DNA of 64,000 nt from NCBI GenBank assembly GCA_025024175.1, contig QCXZ01000137.1, positions 21,638,001-21,702,000 of the forward strand, written 5' to 3'. Every line of letters starts with the position of its first letter. Position 1 is the first letter of the stretch. The notes under the pieces are model-generated. The model searched no databases. It saw only the letters and a list, made by a program, of their open reading frames with translations, and was not told the DNA's origin. The stretch is from Rhyzopertha dominica. Its lineage: Eukaryota > Arthropoda > Insecta > Coleoptera > Bostrichidae. The translations under genes were made by a program, and so were the position numbers. Below, piece after piece: positions 34,767 through 46,955 of this stretch.

Positions 34767-37407
34767 TTCGACGTCGCTTGTAATAGTTCGAAAAAAATAT
34801 TGACCGTGTCTTATCTGATATCCATCTGCAAAATACTGACAAAATTCGTTAACTTGTGCCCTAGGTGCAGCCCTCTTATTACAGAGTAGTATGAGAGTAA
34901 CATGAGAGCTATTTTTTCGTGACTACATATTTTATTGTCGGGGAGTATTTAAATCTGTAAAACTACATTTCTTTAATATTCCACTTCTTTGAAAAATAAG
35001 GTGCGAAATTGTAATATTTATTTAGAATTTCAGTGCGATATTACTATATTTGTCTACGCTCTTATGTTGACTTCAGCCCAAGTTTGAATTTCGCCATAAT
35101 TATGTTGTACACGATTCTAGCTTTCGGTGCTACTTTATAGTCCGTTTATTTACTAGTGACGGAGCTAGTTAGTCAAACTGGAACGCCGGTGATGTTTATA
35201 TGCAAACAACTGTCATTTCAAATTATACGCCTGCAGATTATTGCTGCCAGTTCTGCCTCTCAGCGTATTCTAACAAGATTTCGAACTGTAACTCACTGAA
35301 CTTCGTGTAACTTTGCTATTACCGAAAGCCGCTTTGTAGTATTTGGGTTATTAATAAATATGCAAAGCAGGAATGAAGTTGAGAAAGGGTCGGTAGAGAT
35401 AATGGAAAGGCGCTTTAGCATTTGTTGCAGATCTGTAATGTTGTTTTGCTTACATTACAAAAATAATTAACAAAAAAGTATTACTTTAAAAACACTGGAA
35501 TATTTTAACGATTGTCAGTATGTTTTTGTTCGCAGCAGACTACCCAGAAATGAGCCTTTATTAAAGGTTACCTCCTCTTTTCATACTAAATTTAATTAGC
35601 AGTAATAATATTTTAGGCAGCACATTGTAGACGCAACGCTCACCAAATTTACTGCACTTTTTTGTGTACAACGTAAACATTTCTCTGGAGAACAATAAAA
35701 CGTAAAATTTAATTAGACGAAAATTAATACCCAAACACTTTGCCCAAGTAATATTGAGCTTAAATTAATTTATATTGGGCAGTAAAAGCATCGTTAAAAA
35801 GGACAGCGAAACAATATTGTTTCACGAGAGCATTTGTTACATCGTTGAACTCGTGCTATGGAATCCATAGGCGGACCGTCCACAAAATATACAGATCAAA
35901 TAATAGTTTTTATACTTCATACATTTTCTACTCAGGTCTTGAGTACTGTAACAAAACATATATTCTTAAGCAGAGATAAATTGTTAAGTTTTCAGTTTTT
36001 TGAGTATTTTCTTTAGATCGTATATTTTAACATTAGTAACAATAACTTGTAGCTATGACAGCGTTTTTTTATAATGCATTCCAACTATTCCAGCATACAT
36101 ATGATGTAAAACGCTAACACAAATCAGCATTCACTAGTATTACAATTATAATAAACCGTAGGTAAAAGATAGCGATGTCACCAAAAATTGCAACGACACT
36201 AAATACCTTTTCAGCTTAAGTTTGATACACTTGTTTACGATTTTTAAAATGTAAAAATTATTTCGACTTATTTACAATATTTCGGTTCGACGTTAACAAA
36301 TATGTGTATATAATATAAAATGCCCAAAATGTGCGAAAATAGTCAATTTAATATTTTAAAATCTAGATAATGATGCTAAATTGTACGATTGATTTACTAA
36401 AACCCGCTGTATATTTTCTACTAGTATATTATGAACAGAAAATAAAATAATGATTCTATATTTTCTACTTATAAATTGTAACTGTACCGACCATGGTAAT
36501 CAAAGAAGAGCATGAAGTATTAGGATTTCCCGAATGAACCAAACCTTATAACCTGGTTCGCTTAGAAATGAAAAGCGAAAAAGTTGGCTTGTTAAAGTGA
36601 TGGCTCACAATATAAAACTTCTATAAACGATTGCTTTCCACAAATGTCAAGTTGTTTAATAGTGGCACAAGTACTATATTATTTTTATACTCGAGAAATG
36701 TACAGCAGTGGCTTAGACTCGTTTCAGTTAAATATCGTTTTATGTCGTTTCTGCAGTGTTACAGTTAAGAAAAGCAGTAATCTAAAATTTCCCTCTATAA
36801 ACACACACTCGGTATGAAACTGCGCTCTCTAAAATGCTAATAAGACCATAAAAAATACTTCAACGCGGGCAGTGAAATTTAGATATACGCCAATTAAGCA
36901 TGCGCGGCTATTCAACACAAATGGTGCTATTGGCAGGTCGTCATCAAGAATCAAGAATATATTTTCGCTCGACTACACCAGAAATACTTAATTATCGTTA
37001 CTGTTTAGAATCCGTAAAGATGTTAAACTTCCAGGACCTTTTACTTTAAAATCTGCTTGAATGATGATCATTAAGACGCAGGTACTTCATTGGCTGTCTT
37101 GATGTCATTACGGTTTACCAACCTTACACCAAAGTGTCAAAGTTTGTACAACATGAAACAGATGTGAAAGCACAATATTTTTTTACTAATGAAATGTAAA
37201 CAATTTTAGGAGTGTACGATAAAGCTTTGTATCCAGCTTATGCGTAATTGAGTTCTATTGAACTCGCCTTTATTATAAGCCTGTCGCGCTACACTTTGTC
37301 CACGTAACATTCTCTATACATAAATATTTAATATGATTTCATTTAAGTTTGAAGATTTTTAAGTGTACACAACTNATGTTGTTTGTTCTTTTGTTTATAA
37401 ATGATTC
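34767..37407. other. unassigned AT-rich DNA
   Basis: No supported gene, RNA or bounded repeat. Confidence 0.5.
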
Positions 37408-37439
37408 ATGCAACGCACACAAATTTTGAGGTTCTTCGT

Positions 37440-37474
37440 CTTTGACAAAGATTACAGGTGTAATCGAAACGTCA
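37440..37474 (+). pseudogene. hammerhead-like remnant (PLE type)
   Basis: A perfect 6-bp stem (GATTAC-AGGT-GTAATC, 37450-37465) is followed immediately by GAAACGTC, as in the 3' half of PLE hammerheads. The preceding TTGACAA corresponds to CUGANGA with two substitutions and one extra base before the stem. It is probably a decayed PLE end. No GIY-YIG or RT coding was found around it. Confidence 0.45.
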
Positions 37475-40400
37475 GGGCGGCGTTGATTTCTGAATTCTTT
37501 GTGCCGCCTTTTTGTAACTGCTGCCAAGCTACAATATCCACGGCGATAGTACTGAAGCTTGCAGATCAATGTCACACTACAGCTCCGAAATATGAGCTTT
37601 CTGCTACCCTAAAGTTAATTATCCCACAAAACATTACAGAATATGTTGAATATACACACTCCCACGCGTTTTCTCATACTAAAATAAAACATTTATTTTA
37701 AAAATCGAGAGATGACAAGTATACGTCACTTTCCTGAGAAGCGGCAAATTCATTTAATCGATAATTTGCATAAACGACCTGGACGCATGAATCATTTATA
37801 GAAACCCTGTAGTTGCAATAAGAGAAATTATCACTGTACTTACCACATTATGATATTTGTATTGTTTTACTCTTATTAGATCGACGCCCATGGTACAGTG
37901 ATTTTCGCTTTGACCTAGCACGCTTGGATACAAACGTTGCAAGGCGTGATCGTGGAAGTTCGCTTCAGATAATTAAAGTTAACGAGCACGTTCGCCTGTA
38001 ATCTCTCACAATTCAATTGCAAATACTTCCGTCCGACGACTGTGGAAAAAAAGATTCGTTCGCCACGTAATTATTGAATTTCGTGAACCGGAAGCTTATG
38101 AAATGTACATATTAAAATGAAAGCACTTATTTCAGTCGAACGATATCGATCGATGGTCTCATGTTTATGCATTTTAATTGAGTTGAAGCTGAAAGAGCTC
38201 ACGTGGCATCCATACATATAAGGGGTCGTTTAAATATGCCGAGGAACATGCATATGTAGCAGGTAAGGTTTTAGTAGACTCTGGGCCTACTTTCGCATTT
38301 AAAAAAGTATTTGGAACCGGAACCATTTTAAGAAGTTGTTCTACTGTTTATTAAGAACAGTATTGTTTTTGAGATACAAAATGAAACCATAGATTCCGGA
38401 GACGATTCTAGATCGATTCGAAAATATCAATACCAAAAGAGGAACTTCATCCTATTAATTGAAATTTAGGCGGTGAGGGCAAAAACATTCACAAACCTTT
38501 TACGAATAATTGCAGACTAATAAAATGCATCGTTTTCTAGTAAACCGATTTGACGCTTTTTATACAAGTCAGCTGGGTGGAATGAAAATATGTTATTGGG
38601 TATTCTCGAACTCTCTGATTAAACCGCAATCCGTAAATCTGGTCTGCACCCATTGCACTAAACACACGTTTGTGTATATGTTTGCAGAACGTGCAAAATG
38701 CATTACGTACAGTCGTGGTAGATATTTGATTTATCGTATGCAATACCGAAGGGGTTACAGAAGAATAATGAGATGATTAAGTACTTTTTTATGTTTACGT
38801 AATTCTTTTCTAATTACATGCGAATCTTAGCTAAATTAAACGTATCGCTTAAAAAGTTTAAATACAATAGAAAGATGACAGTGTTTTAATGTATATTTAT
38901 CATTTTTTGACTACACGTAGATGAATAATAAGTTAGTTGAATGTACTGATAAGCTATTATACTATGAAAGCTATATTCTGATTTTAGGTAATTTCAATTT
39001 AACATAATAGTAAATGATATACAGTGCTTTCGAAAAGTAATGTATAAATTTAATATGTTTTTGTTTTAATTTGCGATACAGGTCGATGTATTTTAAATAA
39101 AATTTACTTTCGGAGGTAGTTTTAGAAGTTTTTGTGTATTGTGCTAAGTCTATAATGAGAGAAACGTCATATACGATTTATAATTATTTTTACGTAGTTA
39201 AGCACGTTTTGCGGTACATTACATTGAAAAAACCTGTACTGAAGTTAAGACTGCGGTTTAGCATTTACACAATCTAGAGCACTTAATTCTGGCGTTAAGT
39301 GCCAGCTGCTGACATCATTATTAAATCAAGTATCTGGTTTAAGTGGGTTTTCAGTTGAGGTGCACCCCTCCTTACTTTACAGCCGTAGTGCTAAATTCGG
39401 TTGCGTATTTGTGTGTTTGTGGGGGGGAGGCAAGGGTCCAGACAACCCTAACAACTTTATATTATGATACGTAATCTCAAAAGACCAGGTTGTTGTTTAA
39501 TCAAACTGAATGTCACCTCTGTGAATGTAAATTTTCAAGGTTGGTAGTTAAACTGCAGGTGGTCCTGAGTGCAATTTGCTTTCTCCTTACTGACAACACT
39601 GCTGGAGTCTGCAATCTTGAACTCCAGTCAGCAATCAATATAATATTTATGTGTTACATTGTTTTTATGTTGAGTTGAAATTATGTACTTTTATATATTA
39701 AAAAACACTAGGCATAATTTTGAGACCTATATAATTTGGTTATGTGTACCAAAAAGGTGGAAACAATTTTACTGACAAGACCCGCATCAGAAGTCAAAAC
39801 GTCATAAATAAATAGTTTGTTTGATTTAACGTGTTTGGGAGCCAAATGTACAATGATGTAAAGAAAGTATTTATTTCCTGGCTTTAGATTTTGTACACTT
39901 TATTGCAGGGTGGAATGCATTTTGCTTTTTATTTAATGAAACTACAAGTAAGTTTTTCTACGTTTCTACAGAAACAGGAACTTACCGTCTAAACTAATTG
40001 CTGTCGAATGTGCATTATGCTAAACCGTACTCTTAACTTCAGTACAAATTTTCTCAAAAAATTTATTGTATGCTACCTGAAAATTTACTAAACTATAGGC
40101 ATAAAAATTAGATCTTCCCAAATTCCCAATAACAATTTAGGTCAATAACGCCACTATCATTATAAAATTGGTGCAAAAGTTCTGAAAACTGCATCCAAAA
40201 GTTAAATTTAATTAGATTCAGTTGACGTGCTCGACAAATATTAAAATAAAACCTTGTATGAATTTAATTAAATTTGTTCATTACTCATCAAAAGCACTGT
40301 ATGTATATAGTAACATTTCCATCTGTAGTTGGATCATAAATCTTTTAAATCGTGTGCTGAAAAAGTTTGGTACTATAGTTATTCTACATCTCTTTTTAAT

Positions 40401-43189
40401 GGAAAACAGTTAATTTATAGCAATGGAAACTTATACTTGTTTGATTCTCTAAGATGGTTCCTTGTTTCTTGTCTTTTTGTTAGCACGGTTTCGAGTTAAC
40501 TTTAGCTACTCAAAAAGCGTAACCGATTCATTCTTGCTAGTAGGTATATATATGTCATTTGTTGATCGTTTTATTGCGTTCACACCCAGGTGTGTGTTTT
40601 CTCGGATTAACCTTTAGAGTAAACTATTTGGTTACTTAGTTATATTTTGTAAATATCGCATAATGTAGTTTAATGTGATAATAGCACATATGAACATACC
40701 AGTGCTTAGCTTTGTATATTTATCCTATTTTTAACTAGATTTCTAATACTTTATTTTAAGTTATACTTACTTGTGGGATTTTTTAAAATTAATTGACATA
40801 ATTTTTTGTAGTTCAACTTTAGTCCATTTTTTTTGTATAATACATTTTGTGTAAAATGCTTTGTAACCCACACTTTCACAAGGTGCCAGCTCTTTAAATT
40901 CACGCAATATTTTAAAAGACATTTCTGAACTTCTGAGTCCTGGATATCTATTTTTAAATTTGTGCCTCGGCAGACATATGCTGCTGTATCCTCTCTAACT
41001 TAGTCAAATTATAACCAAACGGCAAGTTACAAATTAAAGCTAAATCCCTAGCCTCTGTATAGAGGAGGGATGTAACGAGGTAAGCTGTTGCGAGTTTTTT
41101 GTCCCATTTTGCCTAAACCCCGCACCGGTGCTGAGAGTAATCCGCATTTTGCTTTTGCAAAATTAATTAATCAGCGTGAGAACCCGTCGACCTGGCTGAA
41201 AGTGTTTGTTTTACGGATTTGCCCGCAGGTAAAGTTTAAATGAGCGCGGACGTATTCCCTCCGTCTTCTGAGGATTTGTATCTACATATGCGTCCTAAAG
41301 GCACGTTAAGAAGAACAGTAAACTGGAAAAAAATTATTTATCATGGCTATGTGGACCATGTGTTTATCAGTTTTAGAAAGAACGCCATTTTGGAGGAAAC
41401 AGTTTACAAATTTATGTTGTATTGAAGAAAGGACTCACTCTAATATATTCATCGTTTTTGACTAATTAGTTTTTGGTTGAAATATTAGTCATAATTAAAT
41501 AACGTACTTCGTAAGTGGAGAAACTAGCTTGAATTTCTTCTCATATTGAAGTTTTTGTTTTTGACCATTACTGGAAATTACAGCCGCGCTCTACTGGTGA
41601 GACATGTGTAATGCTGAAGTGTGTCAATCAGACCAATAAATACCTACGTAGCTAGGGAAAAAATTTCCTTTTAAATTCTAATTAAAGAACAAAAAAAATT
41701 GATTTTCGGTTTTGAGAAAACCGTATTACCTAGAAGAATAAATTATTTTTCAATAATCTTACCCGCATTTATCAGAACTTTCTATACCTTAACCTTTAGC
41801 GTATTCAAATTTTAACGTGAGTGGAGAAATTTTAGACGCCTAATGTGTATCGCGTTATGAAGTACCCTTTGGGTGCCATAATTTCACATAAACTTGTCAA
41901 ATTGATAAGCACGATAACTATATCACCACTTCGGGCACTAGGTTCGTCATTTGCTTTATCATATTATCAATCATTAACGCCGGGTAATGTATCTTGTCTT
42001 AACGAATTCTTTGTCAGAGAGTTATAGCTGTTTTCTAAAGTACTGTATGCTCCATTTCTATAAAAAAACTAGTTGGTTGCTTTCGAACATAATTATAAAT
42101 AATAACGAAAACCTCTTAATATTGTTTTCGACGATTTATTCAGTTTCCTCTGTTTTCCAAGCCTGTTATATAAGGCAATCTAGAAGTTTTTTTCTAAAAT
42201 ATGTATGTATTTGCAACGAATTGTACATATATTAGTATAAAGAAATAATATCTACTTATATAAGAAAGCTATAACTGAATTTTTTAGGTATTCTACACGT
42301 TTCGAATAAAATAGTTTTTTACAAGTTTTTTTAATACAATTATTACTTATTTTAGAAACCTTTTATTGTTTTTCATTTCCTGTAACTCATTCATTGTTTG
42401 TGATTATATTACGGTTAGTATACCCTGAAAATTCACTGGTAAGGTAGAGTAATACCTTATGTTTGTTCAAACTTTATTTACTTATATAATTATAAAACTC
42501 TACATTAAAAGAAAACCAGTTAATGCCATTCAAGTACCACATATGTTATATAATATATATTTTATTGCATGTTTTATTTATATCTTTATTTCTTTTGCGA
42601 AATCACTTGTGTTTTTTGTTTACAAAATTAAATAATGATTATCCGTTGTTAATTGTAATCTACTGAAACGATTTGTGGCAGAAGGATCTGAATCTTTATA
42701 CCATATTTTAATTGTACTCTTAACCAAAAAAGAAGCTATGGAATTGTTTTTGTTTTGTTTATTGTAATTAAATAGATTTTTGTGTTCTTCTATTTTAAAA
42801 GGAAAAATACTTAAACGGCTTCTTATGAGAAGATACGAAAAAGTTTAGCAATATTAATGTGGCATGTGGCCAAGCATACGGCGAATTTGATGACACTTAC
42901 TCTTCCCTGCCACATATTGACGATAAGTAACGGGTATAAATACACTTCATAAGTATTCGAGGACAATAATATATGAAAACACACTGTATGTCTTACACTT
43001 AATATTTTCTTTATTACTCTACCACTCTACAATGAAATGTATTCAAGGTAAATTCGAGATACCTCGAGTACTTGTAGGCGACTAGTGTGCACACCTCTAA
43101 TCAAAACATAGCATCACATTTCACCTTCATTAGTTTATTTCTTGAAGTAATTTCTAATTCTAAAGCAAATACGGCCAACTGTTGGGGAG
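37475..43189. other. unassigned AT-rich DNA
   Basis: No supported gene. A small imperfect hairpin (ATCCCT...AGGGAT with an inner CCTCT/AGAGG) lies at 41043-41070. A G-run (GGGGGGGAGG) lies near 39421. Neither has an evident role. Confidence 0.45.
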
Positions 43190-43581
43190 CCTGGACGAAT
43201 GATTGGAGAGCTAGGCAGAATACTTTAAGGAAATACTGAATGAAGAAGACCGAGGTAATAGGATGAGGTTTCAAGACTGGGGATTAGAAACAGACCAGGA
43301 GATGCAAAAATATATCCATAACAGGAGGATGAAGAAATCGATGAAATGGCAAAGATGCTGAAAGACAATAAAAGCTCAGGGGAGAACGGTATAGCAACAG
43401 AAGTACTTAAACATGACTAAGATAAGGTAAAGACTCTTATTTGGAACACAATATCACAGGTATTGCAGCAGGAGAAAATATCAGAAATATGGATAAAAAC
43501 AGTTTTGTATCCGATTCACACGAAATGAGATGAAACTGGCTGCAATAGTTTTCGAAGAATAGCCTTTCTAGATATCACATA

Positions 43582-44015
43582 CAGGGTGTCCCTGAACATG
43601 TGGGCAATATCTCGGGATCTGATAGCTGAGCTAAAAACATCACTATTTTACAGTATAACTTTTTTTGATATAACGTCCGCCTACTGAGATATTCACCCCT
43701 AAAGCTCTTTTGAAAAAATTGGTTTCTCCGAAATATCTTTTATACCGCCTGATATAATTTGATGAAATTTTCGCCATTAATATTTATAATGCAGGCGGTT
43801 AGAATAGTGCAGACACAGTTTTTGTAACTGCACGGGGAAGTTAAGGGTAAACTACCCTTCACCGTTTTTTTCTCGTAATTTTAAGGCGGGTAAGATTTTT
43901 TCCCCGAAATAGGCGTTCTTCAATTCTATCAAACTTAAGAAGAAAAAAAGGTACTCTTTATTCATTACCCTAATGTTAACCGTTTTCGAGAAAAATGCTG
44001 TTGAATTACATGGTT
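43582..44015 (+). repeat. left terminal inverted repeat
   Basis: About 434 bp, starting CAGGGTGTCC. It can be followed base by base against the reverse complement of 45319-45754, down to a shared inner block CGTTTTCGAGAAAAATG and ACATGG. Typical mariner TIRs are about 30 bp, so this is a long-TIR subtype. Confidence 0.9.
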
Positions 44016-44135
44016 CACATTTTCACTTGCGTCCACACGAGCAATTTAATTTTTATAGTAGGCGCTAAAAAATATTATTAGCTGTCACTCCATTTAATTT
44101 TCCTGGTGTGATTGTTATCCAACAATCATTTTAAA

Positions 44136-45236
44136 ATGGAATATTCATTTCCTGAATATGCTGACATGCATTTAGTGTATGGTCTAGCCCTTGGTAATAG
44201 TACAGAAGCTGTGAGGTTGTACGCAGAACGATTTCCTGACCGTAGAATTCCTGATCGGAAAACTTTTGAACGGGTTGATAGACGTTTAAGGGAGACAGGT
44301 GGGACATAAAATTATCCATAAAGGCATGTTTATATCAATTTGTAATTATTAGGAAAATTTGTAAAAGATAGCTTGAACGGTGGCGTCCAAAGAAGAGTAC
44401 GCACAGTGGTCCTAGAGGAGAACGTTTTGGATAGCGTGGCTGCGGATCCTACCAATAGTATTAGAAAACTTGCGGTGCAACACAATGTGTCCAAAAACAC
44501 TATTTCCAGAATTTTTCAAGAACAATTACTGCACCCTTTTCATGTTCAAAAGGTACATGCTCTAAGTCATGAAGATTTTCCTGCTAGAGTGGAATTTTCA
44601 AATTGGGTCTTAGAACAGCACACAAATAACAGGGATTTTATTAGTTCGATTCTTTATTCAGATGAGGCTGGTTTCACGAAAAACGGTGTAATAAATTCAC
44701 ACAATTTACATGTTTGGGCGGACGAAAACCCTAATTCCACAGTGGTTGCAAGACACCAGTTCCAGTTTCAGTCTGTTAATGTTTGGGCGGGAATCATAGG
44801 GGACCATTTAATAGGACCATATGTGCTACCTCCAAGATTAAATGGGGAACTCTATTTGCAGTTCCTTCAAAATAACTTACAACAGCTTTTAGAAGACGTT
44901 CCATTAGCAACCAGAAGAAACATGTGGTTCATGCATGATGGCGCACCACCCAACTTTAGTATTGCTGTGCGACAATTTTTAAATAATGCGTATCCAAATC
45001 GATGGATAGGTCGAGGAGGACCTGTTGCTTGGCCTCCTCGATCGCCAGATTTTAACCCTCTCGATTTCTATTTGTGGGGGCACCTGAAAAACTTAGTTTA
45101 CTCTACTCCTGTAGAAACGAGGGATAATCTAATAGAACGTAATAACGCTGCCGTGTTTTGGAGAATCCGGCAGTCTTTAATTCGTCGGGCCCGAAAATGC
45201 ATTGAAGTTGGAGGAGCTCATGTTGAAGCTTCTTAA
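44136..45236 (+). CDS. mariner-type transposase (DD41D spacing), predicted single 54-bp intron
   Basis: Cut-and-paste transposase acting in the nucleus on its own TIRs. The predicted model is ATG 44136-44298 joined to 44353-45236, giving 348 residues, the usual mariner length. The intron 44299-44352 has GT (GTGGGA) and AG (AATTATTAG) ends, and splicing keeps the frame exactly. The N-terminus (MEYSFPEYADMHLVYG, AERFPDRRIPDRKTF) is an HTH domain of the DUF4817 kind often fused to insect transposases. A second HTH lies at about residues 89-112. Catalytic residues: D158 in YSDEAGF, D250 in FMHDGAPP, and D292 in SPDFNPLDFYLWG, with 41 residues between the last two. No stop or frameshift remains. 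The alternative is that the 54 bp is a disabling insertion. Confidence 0.85.
44299..44352 (+). other. predicted transposase intron
   Basis: 54 bp, between ACAG and GAAAATTTG. Without removal the N-terminal frame stops at TAA (44307-44309). With removal it continues in frame into the main frame. The size is near the lower limit for insect introns. Confidence 0.7.
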
Positions 45237-45318
45237 TTTTTTTTTGTAGCTCCATGTAGTTTTTAAGTGTTCTTCGTAATGTTATATTTATGTAATTATT
45301 TAATAAATACAATAATTA

Positions 45319-45754
45319 TAACCATGTTATTCAAGTACATTTTTCTCGAAAACGGTTAACTTTAGGGTAATGAATAAAGAGTACCTTTTTTTCTTCTTAA
45401 GTTTGGGAGAATTTAAAAACGCCTATTTCGGGGAAAAAATCTTACCCGCCTTAAAATTAAGAGAAAAAAAACGGTGAAGGGTAGTTTACCCCCAACTTCC
45501 CCGTGCAATTACAAAAACTGTGTCTGCACTATTCTAACCGCCTCCATTTTAAATATTAATGGCGAAAATTTCATCAAATTATATCAAGCGGTATAAAAGA
45601 TACTTCGGAGAAACCACTTTTTCCAAAGGAGCTTTAGGGGTGAATATCTCAGTAGGCGAACGATATATCAAAAAAAGTTTTACTGTAAAATAGTGATGTT
45701 TTTAGCTCAGCTATCAGATCCCGAGATATTGCCCACATGTTCAGGGACACCCTG
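45319..45754 (-). repeat. right terminal inverted repeat
   Basis: Reverse complement of the left TIR with scattered substitutions and small indels. It ends GACACCCTG followed by the TA duplication. It begins about 80 bp after the transposase stop codon. Confidence 0.9.
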
Positions 45755-46955
45755 TATAGTAAAATATTAGCAATCCTAATAAGAGACCGAATAAAAGACA
45801 TGTCCGAACAAATTATTGGACATTACCAGTGAGGGTCTAGGCGCGGTAGATCAGTAAATGATCATATTTTTACCATCAAGCAAATTGAAACAAAGTCTTT
45901 AAACCAAAATCTATCCTTGCTAATACTCTTTATTGATTATGATATGATGACGCTACAGGAAACAAAGTGAAAAGTACACAGCCTCTTAGGGTGAATAGAG
46001 GTTTGAGGCAAGGTGACCCTCTGTCTCTACTACTGTTAAACTTACTGCTTGAGAAAATTATGATAGATTGCAACATATATAGTAAAGGAGTAGTTTTCCA
46101 CCAAACACACAAATGTTTAGCATACGCAGACAATCTGATATTAACAACTAGGACAAGGATAGAGCTACGTCTGGAACTAAATTAAAAAAAGTATGGTTTA
46201 TTAGTAAATCTTGACAAGTCAAAATACATGGAAATAACAACAAAGAAAAGCACTGAAGAACAGTCACAAGTTAAAATAAGGGAAGTTGAAAAATATGCTT
46301 TTAAGAAAATCGAAAACTTCATATATTAGGGGGTGAGGATGAATCGGAAAAATAAGGAAAATGAAGAAATATGTTATAGCCTATTAAAAGGTAACAAAAG
46401 TTTCGGATCACTTAGTAATATTGTTAGAGATAAAAATATACCCAGAACAATGAAATTACAAGTTTACAAAACTATAGTAAGACCAGTGCTGCTGTATAGA
46501 TGTGGAGAATGGGTGATGAAAAAGGCGGAGGAAGAGACATTAGTGGTGTGGGAAAGAAAAGTGCCTAGAAAGATATACGGTGGCGCAAAGGAAGGGCAAG
46601 TGTAGAGGAGAAGAGCTAACCGAGTGCTAGAAGTAATTATTGGACAACCTAAAATCAGAACGCTAGTGCAACGGTTAAAGTGGTTGGGACATTGATTCAG
46701 AATGCCAGTGCAACAATGCCAAAAACAGTCTTAGAGGGTTGGTGTCACTGCGAGGAGGAAGGGAGGTCGACCAAACAAGGGTTGGTTGCAGGCTGTGAAA
46801 GAAGACGCAAGGAAATGGGTGTGGACAATTGGAAAGAAATAACAGCCGACAGAAAAACTGGCAAACGACTGTTGTGTTGACCTGTATATATAATTTTTAA
46901 TATCGTAATTTCAACTTGAAACGCTATTTATATATGATTATTATTTTTGATGATA

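Larger units (their letters stand above)
43582..45754 (+). mobile_element. Tc1/mariner-superfamily transposon with long TIRs, apparently intact
   Basis: A 2173-bp element is flanked by TA duplications (43580-43581 and 45755-45756). Both ends read CAGGGTGTCCCTGAAC inward. The terminal inverted repeats are unusually long: left 43582-44015, right about 45319-45754, with few mismatches and small indels. Inside is a transposase gene that is open throughout once one short intron is removed. It is inserted in the RT region of a dead LINE. Low TIR divergence and the open gene suggest fairly recent activity. Confidence 0.92.
43190..46955 (+). mobile_element. degraded LINE (non-LTR retrotransposon), split by a mariner-type element
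   Basis: The RT-encoding sequence runs from about 43190 to 43579 and resumes at 45757. Before the insertion: FKEILNEED, then after a frameshift MAKMLKDNKSSGENG, then LFLDIT-type RT block residues. After it: SKILAILIRDRIKDM, GHYQ-GSRRGRSVNDH and LLILFIDYD. An internal deletion follows, then GLRQGDPLSLLLLNLLLEK and AYADN (YADD mutated), VYKTIVRPVLLYRCGEW and a C-terminal RLKWLGH block. Removing the inserted element plus one TA restores the codon frame at the junction (..D-I-T-Y-S-K..). Many stops and frameshifts mean it is dead. The 5' end is approximate; the 3' end is placed at an AT-rich tail. Confidence 0.85.

Noticed and set aside
41043..41070. Small imperfect hairpin as a possible microRNA precursor
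   Set aside because: Stem far too short for a pre-miRNA.
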